A stretch of DNA of 64,000 nucleotides from Mycoplana rhizolycopersici (GTDB lineage: Bacteria > Pseudomonadota > Alphaproteobacteria > Rhizobiales > Rhizobiaceae): positions 266,568-330,567 of the forward strand of contig NZ_JABXYK010000006.1 of NCBI RefSeq assembly GCF_013378445.1, written 5' to 3'. How positions within the stretch are numbered: position 1 is the stretch's first letter; the number at the start of each line of letters is the position of its first letter. The position numbers and the translations under genes are program-made. Below, one piece after another: positions 8,767-18,431 of this stretch. The notes beneath the pieces were generated by a model. That model made no database searches, had not been told where the DNA came from, and was given only the letters and a program-made list of their open reading frames with translations.

Positions 8767-9247
8767 GACGTGTTCTCCCCTTGCTGTCGATTCTCGCGCC
8801 ACATTACCACCGCGCGCGGCGATGCGGACAGGAATTGATCGTAAATTGGGTCCGCGAGGGGCGATCGCGTTTGGGATCTAAACCGCGACGGCGGATAGGA
8901 CTTCGCCATTGCAGCCGCTGGAAAAAGACATCCTTGCCTGCGGTGGTCCGCAGCAGCGCGCCCTCGATAAGGATCGATAGCGTTACGGCCGGACGAGAAT
9001 CATCTGATTCCCGGCGCAGCGGAAAAATGCACGTCCTGGTATCGGATTTTCACGCCTGGATTGGTCAGTTTCATCCTATAAGAGTGTCATTTTTGCCGCA
9101 TTGCCACGAGAAGCATTTGTTGATGCATCGCCACACGTGCATTCCGCTTGGCCCGGTGGGAGAGCGCCAATAAACCTCTTGTGTCACGACATGCGTCCAA
9201 AAATCAGCATTCGTTGTCGACGGCTTGAGCGGATTTGGGGGGGACAC
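8767..9247. other. Intergenic region between divergent genes
   Basis: About 480 bp containing the promoters of the FAH-family unit and of the outer-membrane protein. I see no gene, hairpin or repeat here that stands out. An upstream extension of the outer-membrane protein frame (to 9101) lacks a ribosome binding site and has no signal peptide at its start. Confidence 0.4.
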
Positions 9248-10009
9248 GTGTTCGCAAAGGGAGTTCTTCTGACGGTTTCGGCCGTCTGCGTTGTTGTACT
9301 GTCGTCGGGTGCCCGTGCTGCGGATCAGACGCTTTCGGCACCTGCGGCGTCCTGGTCCGGTTGCTATGTCGGCGCCAATGTCGGTTACGCTCGCGCGGAT
9401 TCCGACGTGACGGACGCGCCTTTCCGTGACGGTGCCTATGCCGGCAGCGGCTTTTCCTGGAATGCCGCCGGTGCCCCCTACGACACCTTCGGGACGGACG
9501 ACGCCGGTATCGCAGGCGGCGTCGAAGCCGGATGCGACCGCCAGTTCGATCTCGGCGGCAACGCCTTCGTCCTGGGCGGAGTAATTGATTTCTCGCTCAC
9601 CAATCTTGGCGGAACCCGAACCTCTGCGATCAGCAGCGACACCCATGCCGGCTTCGACGTCGACTGGACGGCGAGCGCGCGACTGCGGGCCGGCATCGCT
9701 GCCTCCGACGTGCTGCTCTATGTGACCGGCGGCTATGCGCTCGCCAACATCGACGTGCGTGCCTACGACCGGACCTTGCCGACGGTGATGGATGTTTCCG
9801 GTGGCGGGACGGAGAACGGCTGGGTGGCGGGCGGCGGCGTCGAGTGGCGGTTCAAGCCGGACTGGTCGGTCGGGCTTGAATACCTGCACTACGATTTCGG
9901 CAAGGTGACGGCCACAGGGGCTGCGACCTTCCCCTCGGAGGCCTATCCGCGCTTCGAAAACGACGTGACCTTCGACACGATCCGCATCGGACTGAAGTGG
10001 CGGATGTAG
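9248..10009 (+). CDS. Outer-membrane beta-barrel protein (Omp25/porin-like OmpA-type barrel)
   Basis: Predicted 8-stranded outer-membrane barrel of 253 residues, in the family of rhizobial and Brucella Omp25/31-like proteins. A GTG start at 9248 is preferred because a G-rich ribosome binding site lies four bases before it. The protein then begins with a signal peptide (LLTVSAVCVVVLSSGARAADQ). Barrel hallmarks follow: WSGCYVGANVGY, alternating aromatic strands, GWVAGGGVEWRF, WSVGLEYLHYDFG, and a final strand FDTIRIGLKWRM ending in an aromatic-like residue pattern. An ATG at 9191 is a less likely alternative. The role is probably structural; no transport substrate can be named. Confidence 0.85.
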   Translation: MFAKGVLLTVSAVCVVVLSSGARAADQTLSAPAASWSGCYVGANVGYARADSDVTDAPFRDGAYAGSGFSWNAAGAPYDTFGTDDAGIAGGVEAGCDRQFDLGGNAFVLGGVIDFSLTNLGGTRTSAISSDTHAGFDVDWTASARLRAGIAASDVLLYVTGGYALANIDVRAYDRTLPTVMDVSGGGTENGWVAGGGVEWRFKPDWSVGLEYLHYDFGKVTATGAATFPSEAYPRFENDVTFDTIRIGLKWRM

Positions 10010-10066
10010 CCGCCGACATCCGTTTTATACCAACGTCCCGGACAGCCCCGCTGGAGCAAAGTCACC

Positions 10067-13000
10067 ATGGCCCTGCCTGAAACACTGGACTTCGACGACA
10101 TCGCACTCCCCGACGGCATGTACAGCTATGGTGAGAGCCAGCGCCAGTTCGGCAACTGGACCGTCACGCTCTATGACGGTAACGGCAACATCGCGGATCC
10201 GCTGAATAATTTTCTCGACGTGACCAACGATCCCGCCCCGACCGATCTTGCCGGTTCCGGCGACAACGCGCTGATCGTTAATGGCTTCTATGGGCAGTCA
10301 GCGGCGGCAAGCTTCGCTTCGACGGGCGGGGACGCGTTCTGGCTGGAGAGTTTCCACATCCAGAACTACGGGATGGACGGCTCGCTGCCTGCGGCGACGG
10401 TGTGGGTGGTCGGCTATCGCGACGGCGTGGAGCTGGATCGCATGTCCTTGATCCTCGGCGCGGACCCGGTGCTGGTCAGCCCGACGGGTACGGCCTGGCG
10501 CAGCATCGACGAATTTCGCATCGTGCAGGATGAGACCGGTGAGACAGGGGGCGAGTTCCAGCCGGCGGACATCGCCTTCTCCATCGATGACATCGTCGTT
10601 GCGGCGCCCGTGCCGACCGCCAGCATCGTCGTTGCCGACGGCGCCTTGACGGCCGGCGAGACCTCGCTCGTCACCATCACCTTCAGCGAGGCCGTTACCG
10701 GCTTCACCAACGCCGACCTGACGGTGGAAAACGGAACGTTGAGCTTCGTTTCCTCCAGCGACGGCGGCGTCACCTGGACGGCAACATTCACCCCGACTGC
10801 GAGCATTACCGACGCCACCAATGTGATCACGCTGGACAATAGTGGCATTTCCACCATTGCCGGCAATGCCGGTATCGGAACGACCACTTCGAACAACTAT
10901 GCGATCGACACGCAGCGTCCGACCGCGACGATTGTGGTGGCGGATACGGCGCTTAGGATCGGCGAGACCTCGCAGGTGACGATCACCTTCAGTGAGGCTG
11001 TCACCGGCTTCACCCTCGCGGACCTGACAGCCCAGGGAGGGGCGTTGAGTGGCCTCTCGACGAGCGACAACATCGTCTATACCGCGACGTTCACGCCGTC
11101 TGCGAGCTATTCTGACACGACCAATCTGATCACGCTGGACAACAGCGGCGTTGTCGACGGGGCCGGAAATGCCGGGACCGGCACGACGAACTCGAACAAC
11201 TATGCGATCGACACGCTGCGCCCGGCCGCAACGATCGTGATTTCAGACACTGCGCTGACTGCTGGCGAGACCTCGCTCGTGACGATCACCTTCAGCGAGG
11301 CCGTTACCGGCTTCACCAACGCCGACCTGACGGTAGAAAACGGAACGTTGAGCGTCCTTTCCTCCAGCGACGGCGGCATCACCTGGACCGCGACGTTCAC
11401 CCCATCTGCGAGCATCACCGACACCACCAACGTGATCACGCTGGACAATACCGGTGTTGCCGACGCTGCCGGCAATGCCGGGACTGGAGCGACCACCTCG
11501 AACAACTATGAGATCGACACGGTGCGTCCGACGGCGACGATTGTGGTCGGGGACACGGCGTTGAGGATCGGCGAGACCTCGACGGTGACGATCACCTTCA
11601 GCGAGGCCGTCTCCGGCTTCGACAACGCCGACCTGACGGTCGAAAACGGAACGTTGAGCGCCGTTTCCTCCACCGATGGCGGCATCACCTGGACGGCGAC
11701 GTTCACGCCATCTGCGAGCACCACCGACGCCACCAACGTGATCACGCTGGACAATAGTGGTGTTGCCAACTTTGGCAATGCCGGGACCGGGACGACGACC
11801 TCGAACAACTACGCGATCGACACGCAGCGGCCGACAGCAACGATCGTGATGACGGATACGGCACTGGCGATCGGCGAGACCTCGCTGGTGACGATTACCT
11901 TCAGCGAGGCTGTCACCGGCCTCACCAACGCCGACCTGACGGTGGAAAACGGTACGTTGACCGCCGTTTCCTCCAGCGACGGCGGCATCACCTGGATGGC
12001 GACGTTCACGCCATCGGCGAGCATCGCCGACACCAGCAACGTGATCACGCTGGACAATACCGGTATCGCCGACGCTGCCGGCAATGCCGGGACCGGCACG
12101 ACGACCTCGAACAACTACGCGATAGACGGCGTCCGTCCGACTGCGACGATCGGGGTGGCGGATACGGCTCTGGCGGCCGGCGAGACCTCGCAGGTGACGA
12201 TCACTTTCAGCGAGGCTGTCACCGGCTTTACCAACGCCGACCTGACGGTGGAAAACGGAACGCTGAGCGCTGTTTCCTCCAGTGATGGCGGCATCACCTG
12301 GATGGCGACGTTCACGCCATCAGCGAGCATCACCGACACCAGCAACGTGATCACGCTGGACAATACCGGGATCGCCGACGCTGCCGGCAATGCCGGGACC
12401 GGCACGACCATTTCGAACAACTACGCGATCGACACGACTGCACCGGTGGTGACGTCGGTGGGCGTTCCCCTGAATGGCACTTATTCGACGAGCCAGCACC
12501 TGGACTTCACTGTCAACCTCAGCGAAGCCGTCATGGTCAACACGGGTGGTGGCACGCCACAGCTTGCGGTGACGCTCGACACCGGCGGGACCGTCTATGC
12601 GTCCTATCTATCTGGCAGCGGTACCAACTCGCTGGTCTTCCGTCTGACCGTGAGCGCCGGTCAGGAGGACACGAACGGCATTTCGCTGGGGGGGCTTAGC
12701 CTGAACGGCGGCACGATCAAGGATACCGGCGGCAACGACACGGTCCTGGCGCTGAACAATGTGTACTCCACAAGCGGTGTCCTGGTTGACGCCCGCGGCC
12801 CGACGGCCATGATCGACGTCGCCGACACGGTCCTGACACCGGGCGAGACCTCGCTTGTCACCATCACCTTCAGCGAGGCCGTCGCTGACCTCTCCACTGG
12901 GGTTTTCGTCGTTGCCAACGGCACGCTCAGCGGGCTCACTTCGTCCGATGGCGGCATCACCTGGACGGCGACGCTGACGCCTGCCGCCGGCATTTCCGAC

Positions 13001-15292
13001 GCCACCAACGTCATCACGCTCTACAACAGCCTTGTCGCCGATCTCTCCGGCAATGCCGGCATCGGCACGACGACATCGAACAACTATGCCGTCGACCTGG
13101 GCGTCGTGCCCAACCAGCCGCCCGTCCTGACCGGGGATCTGGAGGCGACGGTGAAGGAGGGCGGCAGCTACACGCTGACGACCGCCGATCTCTCTTTCAG
13201 CGATTCCGACGACGGCGCCTCCGGTGTCCGCTTCACCGTCTCCGGCCCGTCGGCCGGCAAGATCCACGTGAACGGCAAGGCGGCAACGAGCTTCACCGGC
13301 GCCGAGCTTGCCGCCGGCAAGGTGACGTTCGTCCATGACGGCTCCGAGACGAGCAAGGCCTCGTTCAAGGTGTTCGTCGAGGACGGCAACGAGGACGGCT
13401 CGACGCCCGTAACCTCGGCCTTCAACTTCGCCGTGACCCCGGTGAACGATGCGCCCGTCCTGACAGGCGACCTGAAGGCGACGGTGAAGGAGGGGGGCAG
13501 CTACACGCTGACCAAGGCCGATCTGTCCTTCAGCGATCCCGACGATGGCGCCTCCGGCGTCCGCTTCACCGTCTCCGGCCAGTCGGCCGGCAAGGTCCAC
13601 GTGAACGGCAAGGTGGCAACGAGCTTCACCGGCGCCGAGCTTGCCGCCGGCAAGGTGACGTTCGTCCATGACGGCTCCGAGACGAGCAAGGCCTCGTTCA
13701 AGGTGTTCGTCGAGGATGGCAACGAGGACGGCTCGACGCCCGTAAACTCGGCCTTCAACTTCGTCGTGACGCCGGTGAACGATGCGCCCGTCCTGACAGG
13801 CGACCTCAAGGCTGCGGTGGACGAGGGGGGCAGCTACACGCTGACCAAGTCCGACCTCTATTTCACCGACCCCGACGACGGCGCCTCCGGCGTCCGCTTC
13901 ACCGTCTCCGGCCAGTCGGCCGGCAAGATCCAGGTGAACGGCAAGACGGCAACGAGCTTCACCGGCGCCGAGCTTGCCGCCGGCAAGGTGACGTTCGTCC
14001 ATGACGGCTCCGAGACGAGCAAGGCCTCGTTCAAGGTGTTCATCGAGGATGGCAACGAGGACGGCTCGACGCCCGTAACCTCGGCCTTCAACTTCGCCGT
14101 GACCCCGGTGAACGATGCGCCCGTCCTGACCGGAGACCTGAAGGCGACGGTGAAGGAGGGGGGCAGCTACACGCTGACCAAGTCCGACCTCTATTTCACC
14201 GACTCCGACGACGGCGCCTCCGGCGTCCGCTTCACCGTCTCCGGCCAGTCGGCCGGCAAGATCCAGGTGAACGGCAAGGCGGCGACGAGCTTTACCGGCG
14301 CCGAGCTTGCGGCCGGCAAGGTGACGTTCGTCCACAACGGCTCCGAGACGACCAAGGCCTCGTTCAAGGTGTTCGTCGAGGATGGCAACGAGGACGGCTC
14401 GAAGCCTGTCGCCAAAACTTTCGACTTCGCCGTGACGCCGGTGAACGACGCGCCGAAACTGGTGATGAAGCAGGTGCTGAAGTCGATCGCGGAAGATGCC
14501 TCGACCGGATCGGCACGCAAGGTGGCCACGCTTTCCATCTCCGATCCCGACGGTGGCGGCAACAACAAGTTGTCACTGAAGGGGTCCGACGCCAAGTTCT
14601 TCGAGATCAAGAACGGTGCACTCTGGTTGAAGAAGGGCGCCAAGCTCGATCACGACGGCAATCCGTCGCTCAACGTGACCGTCCGTCTCGACGATCCTTC
14701 GATCGGCAAGAGCTACGAGGCATCTAAGACCTTTAAGGTTTCGGTCTCCGAGGGCGCACCAAAACCTGGCACCTCCGGCAGCGACAAAATCGTCGGGACG
14801 TCCGGCAACGACGTTTTGAACGGCAAGGGTGGCAACGACGTGATCCTGGGCGGCGCGGGCAACGACCGCCTGATTGGCGGTACCGGTGCCGATACGTTGA
14901 CGGGCGGGGCGGGACGCGACGTCTTCATCTTCACCTCGGAGAAGGACAGCGCTCCCGGTCAGTCCGGTTTCGTCAACAACAGCGGCTACAACCCACAGTC
15001 GGGCGATGGCAAGCGAGATCTCATCACCGACTTCGTCCACGGCAAGGACAAGCTCGACGTGTCCCAGATTGACGCCAACGACAAGACCGCAGGCGATCAG
15101 GCTTTCACCTGGCGCGGCAAGAACGACTTCACCGGCAAGGTGGGCGAACTGATCTACCGCATCTTCGACGAGAAGGGCACCAAGGATGACCGCACCATCG
15201 TCTACGGCGACACCGACCACGACGGCCGAGCCGACTTCCAGTTCGAACTGGCGGGGATCATCAACCTGACGAAATCCGACTTCATCCTCTGA
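10067..15292 (+). CDS. Giant repeat adhesin: Ig-like, cadherin-like and RTX domains
   Basis: Secreted surface or biofilm adhesin of 1741 residues. A unique N-terminal domain spans about residues 1-175. Bacterial Ig-like units of about 102 residues follow (pattern [25 protein letters not shown] ... NVITLDNTG), interrupted by one different Ig-like domain (about 790-910). Then come four 111-residue cadherin/CSPG-like units beginning PVLTGDL (about 1019-1462), a further cadherin-like domain, RTX nonapeptides ([15 protein letters not shown], about 1585-1615), and a serralysin-like C-terminal domain. No Sec signal is present, so type I secretion is expected. GGAG lies ten bases before the ATG. Calcium probably rigidifies the chain. 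The ligand is unknown. Confidence 0.88.
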   Translation: MALPETLDFDDIALPDGMYSYGESQRQFGNWTVTLYDGNGNIADPLNNFLDVTNDPAPTDLAGSGDNALIVNGFYGQSAAASFASTGGDAFWLESFHIQNYGMDGSLPAATVWVVGYRDGVELDRMSLILGADPVLVSPTGTAWRSIDEFRIVQDETGETGGEFQPADIAFSIDDIVVAAPVPTASIVVADGALTAGETSLVTITFSEAVTGFTNADLTVENGTLSFVSSSDGGVTWTATFTPTASITDATNVITLDNSGISTIAGNAGIGTTTSNNYAIDTQRPTATIVVADTALRIGETSQVTITFSEAVTGFTLADLTAQGGALSGLSTSDNIVYTATFTPSASYSDTTNLITLDNSGVVDGAGNAGTGTTNSNNYAIDTLRPAATIVISDTALTAGETSLVTITFSEAVTGFTNADLTVENGTLSVLSSSDGGITWTATFTPSASITDTTNVITLDNTGVADAAGNAGTGATTSNNYEIDTVRPTATIVVGDTALRIGETSTVTITFSEAVSGFDNADLTVENGTLSAVSSTDGGITWTATFTPSASTTDATNVITLDNSGVANFGNAGTGTTTSNNYAIDTQRPTATIVMTDTALAIGETSLVTITFSEAVTGLTNADLTVENGTLTAVSSSDGGITWMATFTPSASIADTSNVITLDNTGIADAAGNAGTGTTTSNNYAIDGVRPTATIGVADTALAAGETSQVTITFSEAVTGFTNADLTVENGTLSAVSSSDGGITWMATFTPSASITDTSNVITLDNTGIADAAGNAGTGTTISNNYAIDTTAPVVTSVGVPLNGTYSTSQHLDFTVNLSEAVMVNTGGGTPQLAVTLDTGGTVYASYLSGSGTNSLVFRLTVSAGQEDTNGISLGGLSLNGGTIKDTGGNDTVLALNNVYSTSGVLVDARGPTAMIDVADTVLTPGETSLVTITFSEAVADLSTGVFVVANGTLSGLTSSDGGITWTATLTPAAGISDATNVITLYNSLVADLSGNAGIGTTTSNNYAVDLGVVPNQPPVLTGDLEATVKEGGSYTLTTADLSFSDSDDGASGVRFTVSGPSAGKIHVNGKAATSFTGAELAAGKVTFVHDGSETSKASFKVFVEDGNEDGSTPVTSAFNFAVTPVNDAPVLTGDLKATVKEGGSYTLTKADLSFSDPDDGASGVRFTVSGQSAGKVHVNGKVATSFTGAELAAGKVTFVHDGSETSKASFKVFVEDGNEDGSTPVNSAFNFVVTPVNDAPVLTGDLKAAVDEGGSYTLTKSDLYFTDPDDGASGVRFTVSGQSAGKIQVNGKTATSFTGAELAAGKVTFVHDGSETSKASFKVFIEDGNEDGSTPVTSAFNFAVTPVNDAPVLTGDLKATVKEGGSYTLTKSDLYFTDSDDGASGVRFTVSGQSAGKIQVNGKAATSFTGAELAAGKVTFVHNGSETTKASFKVFVEDGNEDGSKPVAKTFDFAVTPVNDAPKLVMKQVLKSIAEDASTGSARKVATLSISDPDGGGNNKLSLKGSDAKFFEIKNGALWLKKGAKLDHDGNPSLNVTVRLDDPSIGKSYEASKTFKVSVSEGAPKPGTSGSDKIVGTSGNDVLNGKGGNDVILGGAGNDRLIGGTGADTLTGGAGRDVFIFTSEKDSAPGQSGFVNNSGYNPQSGDGKRDLITDFVHGKDKLDVSQIDANDKTAGDQAFTWRGKNDFTGKVGELIYRIFDEKGTKDDRTIVYGDTDHDGRADFQFELAGIINLTKSDFIL
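10593..13098 (+). repeat. Tandem Ig-like repeats in the adhesin gene
   Basis: Six consecutive coding repeats of 306 bp (one of 303 bp) run from about 10593 to 12430. After a divergent Ig-like domain a seventh similar copy occupies about 12793-13098. Each ends with [11 protein letters not shown] residues. Long stretches are nearly identical at the DNA level, indicating recent duplication or gene conversion. Confidence 0.85.
13121..14452 (+). repeat. Four exact-length 333-bp repeats in the adhesin gene
   Basis: Units begin at 13121, 13454, 13787 and 14120, each exactly 333 bp (111 codons) and starting with the coding of PVLTGDL. They are almost identical at DNA level, so unequal crossing-over could change copy number in frame. 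Confidence 0.9.
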
Positions 15293-15299
15293 CGCACAG

Positions 15300-15331
15300 G
15301 ATCCCGAAAGCTGGAAATCGCTTTCGGGATC
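15300..15331 (+). terminator. Strong hairpin after the adhesin gene
   Basis: Perfect 12-bp stem GATCCCGAAAGC / GCTTTCGGGATC with an 8-base loop, 7 bp after the stop codon. There is no T-run, so it may act as a 3' stabilising or Rho-assisted end rather than a classic intrinsic terminator. Confidence 0.6.
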
Positions 15332-15484
15332 GGCACGTGTGGGATCTGCGGCGACCGGCAATGTAGTGAGGAACTGGCCCCGTTGTGCTCATTGCGCTCG
15401 ACCAGGAGACGCCTCCGGTATAAAGCCAACTCATCGGAGGCGTCCGCGCAGCGGCAAGAATTGCATGCTGCCACATCCTTTTAT

Positions 15485-15781
15485 CTATATTCTGGTCCCC
15501 AAGCCGCCCGCATCTCCGTTCTCAAAGGGCGTCAGAGGTCTGACGGCCATGCCCGCTTCCATGGACGCGGCCACGAAGGCCTCTCGCGCGATCGCGAGAG
15601 GGGCTGTGCTATCAAGCGATGCTCTGCACAGAACAATTGCGCGGTCGTAATTTTGGCCCCTCCGTGAGGGCCATTCATTTTCGAGAAAGTCGAGCGCGTC
15701 GTAGGGGCCATGGAACACGCGCTGAATGCCGCAAGGTAATGAAACGTTGACCACGACCGACCAAGGATTATCTGAAAGCAT
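15485..15781 (-). CDS. DUF982 family small protein
   Basis: A 98-residue protein matching the rhizobial DUF982 pattern: WSVVVNV near the N-terminus, GPYDALDFLENEWPSRRG, YDRAIVLCRASLD, and a C-terminal AREAFVAASMEAGM. The family is largely restricted to Rhizobiales, is often multi-copy, and has no established function. The start is well supported by AGGAGG five bases before the ATG. It stands alone: a terminator at 15830 separates it from the RTX gene upstream. A second DUF982 gene sits inside the prophage at 32028-32282. Confidence 0.85.
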   Translation of the reverse strand: MLSDNPWSVVVNVSLPCGIQRVFHGPYDALDFLENEWPSRRGQNYDRAIVLCRASLDSTAPLAIAREAFVAASMEAGMAVRPLTPFENGDAGGLGTRI

Positions 15782-15829
15782 GGTATCCTCCTTTTAAAGT
15801 GCTCAAAGGAAGTCAGCAGTCCGAGAACG

Positions 15830-15859
15830 AAAAAAAGGTCGACGGAATTACCGCCGACC
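15830..15859 (-). terminator. Intrinsic terminator of the 444-residue RTX gene
   Basis: Read on the minus strand: stem GGTCGgCGG / CCGtCGACC (one mismatch) followed by a run of seven T. It lies about 150 bp after the stop of the RTX gene at 16008 and before the DUF982 gene. Confidence 0.75.
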
Positions 15860-16007
15860 GTAATTTTTCGAAGCATTCAAGCAATCTGTCGTGGTCAACA
15901 GATGATTCGTTTTAACACATAATTTTTGTTGCTCGATCAATATATTGTGATATTTCGCGTGTTCTCGTTATTGTTCCGGCTTATTCGCCGGTGGCGATAT
16001 TCCTCTT

Positions 16008-17342
16008 TCAAAACAGGAAATCACCCTTTGCCAGCGACAGGGCATCATCGAGGTGGATCGCAAAGTCAGCCTTTTTGTCGCCGTTGACGTCGCCATAAAT
16101 GTAAGTGTCCGACTTCGATTTGGAGTAGCGGACCTCGCCCGGATCCCCGGTGAACGATTTAGATCCGACAAACTCGAATGCCTGATCACCGGATTTCTTC
16201 GTGTTGGCGTCGATCTCCCTCAAATCAATCTTGTCGCCCTGCTTCTTGCTGAAATCGAAAATCGTGTCGCGACCATTTGCTTTGACTGTGGAGTCTTTGG
16301 TCGATGTGAAGACGAAAAGGTCTTTTCCTCCCCCTCCATAGAGATCGTCGGCCCCACGCAAGCCTGTCATTTTGTCACTTCCGCCATTGCCTCGAAGCGT
16401 ATTGTTTTCCGAGTTGCCCAGAAGCGTGTCGTTCCTGGTTCCGCCCGAGACGTTCTCAAAATTGCGGATGAGGAATATTCCATCCCCCGTGTCAACAACG
16501 TCACTGACGGACAGGTCGATGTTCAGACCGCGGGTAAATGCCGACATGTTCAAAGTGTCAGAGTTCCGGTCGGCACCGGAAGAAACACCCGATCCGCCAT
16601 CGACAATGACGAATTGGTCGGCGTCGGCCAACTTCTTCAGGATTACAGTGTCAGCGTCACGGTTGCCGAAAATCGCGTCAGCCCCTCCGGAACCGACGGT
16701 GATGGTGTCAGACCCTCTGCTCCCAACGATAGTTCCAATCCAGCCCGATGAAGTGGTGATCTTGTCGTTTCCCCGCCCTGCATCAATGCTTTCCACCTCG
16801 GCCAGCGCAGCGATCTTTATAATATCACGGTCGCCGCCGGCGCGAATGTTTCCAGCACCGCCAGAACCGATAGTGACCTGGTTGTCACCGTGACCGACAG
16901 ATAGATAATCGACGAAGCCGGCGCCCGTCTTTACGATGTCATTTCCGGCTCCGAGTTCGACCAGGCCGGCTCCGGCCGCGCCGAGTGTTACTATTTCGGC
17001 ATTTCCGCTGCCTTTGATTATGTCGACGTATGTCTTGTTCAGCTTTGCAACGCTCTTCCCCGCATCGTCCAGAGAGCCCAGAAGGAGGTACCCGATGCTG
17101 CCGCCAGATCCGGAAGTGGCATCTTTGATGCTGGCTTTCACCTGTCCTGTGAAACGGAACATATCAATGTTCCAGCCACCACCTTTTAGGGTATATGTTG
17201 CAGTGCGCACCGGTAGAGAGTCTTCGACCCAGGTGTCCACGTAGAGGAGCCACTTTCCGCTCCAACTATAGTCATCGACGCCGACACTAAATGGCGTTGT
17301 ACCATCGAGTGTGACACTGATGTTTGATGTCAGTGTAGTCAT
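16008..17342 (-). CDS. RTX calcium-binding secreted protein
   Basis: A 444-residue protein with no Sec signal. The N-terminal about 110 residues are a beta-rich domain of unknown kind (DDYSWSGKWLLYVDTWVEDS). The middle carries irregular glycine/aspartate beta-roll repeats with canonical RTX units late (NDTLLGNSENNTLRGNGGSDKM, about 310-345). The last 90 residues are a serralysin-type C-terminal domain closely similar to that of the giant adhesin: IDANTKKSGDQAFEFVG...FTGDPGEVRY...YGDVNGDKKADF. Type I secretion is expected. The ATG at 17342 has GGGGGA seven bases upstream. No enzymatic motif is visible; a matrix or S-layer-like role is possible. Confidence 0.82.
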   Translation of the reverse strand: MTTLTSNISVTLDGTTPFSVGVDDYSWSGKWLLYVDTWVEDSLPVRTATYTLKGGGWNIDMFRFTGQVKASIKDATSGSGGSIGYLLLGSLDDAGKSVAKLNKTYVDIIKGSGNAEIVTLGAAGAGLVELGAGNDIVKTGAGFVDYLSVGHGDNQVTIGSGGAGNIRAGGDRDIIKIAALAEVESIDAGRGNDKITTSSGWIGTIVGSRGSDTITVGSGGADAIFGNRDADTVILKKLADADQFVIVDGGSGVSSGADRNSDTLNMSAFTRGLNIDLSVSDVVDTGDGIFLIRNFENVSGGTRNDTLLGNSENNTLRGNGGSDKMTGLRGADDLYGGGGKDLFVFTSTKDSTVKANGRDTIFDFSKKQGDKIDLREIDANTKKSGDQAFEFVGSKSFTGDPGEVRYSKSKSDTYIYGDVNGDKKADFAIHLDDALSLAKGDFLF

Positions 17343-18431
17343 TTGAATTCCCCCAATCCCCTGGCATTTCGAATCCATAGACAAAAAATCTACGGGCTGC
17401 TCACTTTACGTGCGTCGATCTGCAAATCAACGTTGAAAATGGAAAAAGATTCGCGCATAGTCTGTCATTGGGGCGCGATCTCATCGGGGGATTCTTGGCT
17501 CCGAGCAACATCGGTCTGTTCTCAGGACGAAGCGGTTGGGGTATATTTCCAACATGCTGTCCGGTGGCGGGGGGCGTGCCGATGAGACGTCGCGGTGCAG
17601 TTGGAAGTCCGCTTCTTGCCGGATGCGTTCTTGTGTGCATTACGGCGGCGGTTGTCTCCCTGTGTTTCTTCGTGATGTTGAAATCCTACGGACCCTTGGT
17701 GGTCGCCGCTTCAATTTATTCCGAGGTCCGTTGAGGAATTCCGTTGGCGGACCGATCAATCGGGACCGCGCGCCGCCACGTCATTGATTTCGAACAGGGG
17801 CGACACTCCGTCCTGTCGCGGATCGCTCGAAATCCTTTTCCCGGGCTGACCATGCGATGGCGCCTTGCTCAGCAAGTAACGCCTCGCGTTATGCCCGTCT
17901 GTGCGGTACAAGCCTTTGACCCATCGCGCGACGCCCGCGCTCGGCTATGGCGCCGATGCTGCATGGCCCGGCCAACTCCTGCGGCACAGCAATTCTATGG
18001 CAGAAATAGGCGTGGCAGCGGGTGGAACGATCAAATGAAACATACACAAATTCCGGCAAGTGACTGAAATGTATAGACATTCTATAAGAACGGGGACCAA
18101 GATCTTCGCCACGGCGCCGATGATCGACTGGTCTGAAGTGGGGAAAAAATATAATAAAAACAATGTCTAAGTATATCTTGTAGCAAAATTGTAGCTGAAT
18201 AAATGAGTCGAGTTGAGTGAATGTCCTGCACCTACGGTGCCGGATGCTAGATACCCGGTACGCAGGTAACATTCGTCGCGTTGGATGATTTGTCGAGCGC
18301 ACTTTAGCTGTTGATTAGACCAGTCATCCCGATTTCGATAGTTGGTGCTAACGATCACAGGCACTAACCTCTCATCTGCGCTTTGCGCCTCTATGGTGGA
18401 CCACAGCTATCGGGACTTAGGGCAGAAACCA
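17343..18431. other. Transition region without a clear gene
   Basis: About 1.1 kb between the divergent RTX gene and the NACHT gene. GC content falls after about 18060. A 50-codon hydrophobic reading frame starts at 17581 (MRRRGAVGSPLLAGCVL...), with one membrane segment but weak translation signals. Other short frames show nothing recognisable. The left edge of the accessory island probably lies here. No direct repeat, tRNA or integrase gene was recognised. Confidence 0.4.

Noticed and set aside
12608..14335. Long open frame (575 codons) antisense to the adhesin
   Set aside because: It lies over the repeat region and its repeats mirror the sense repeats; composition is Gly/Arg/Glu-rich shadow, no start signal.
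17581..17734. Short hydrophobic frame as a small membrane protein gene
   Set aside because: Weak ribosome binding site, no family, GC-rich chance frame; left as part of the intergenic description.
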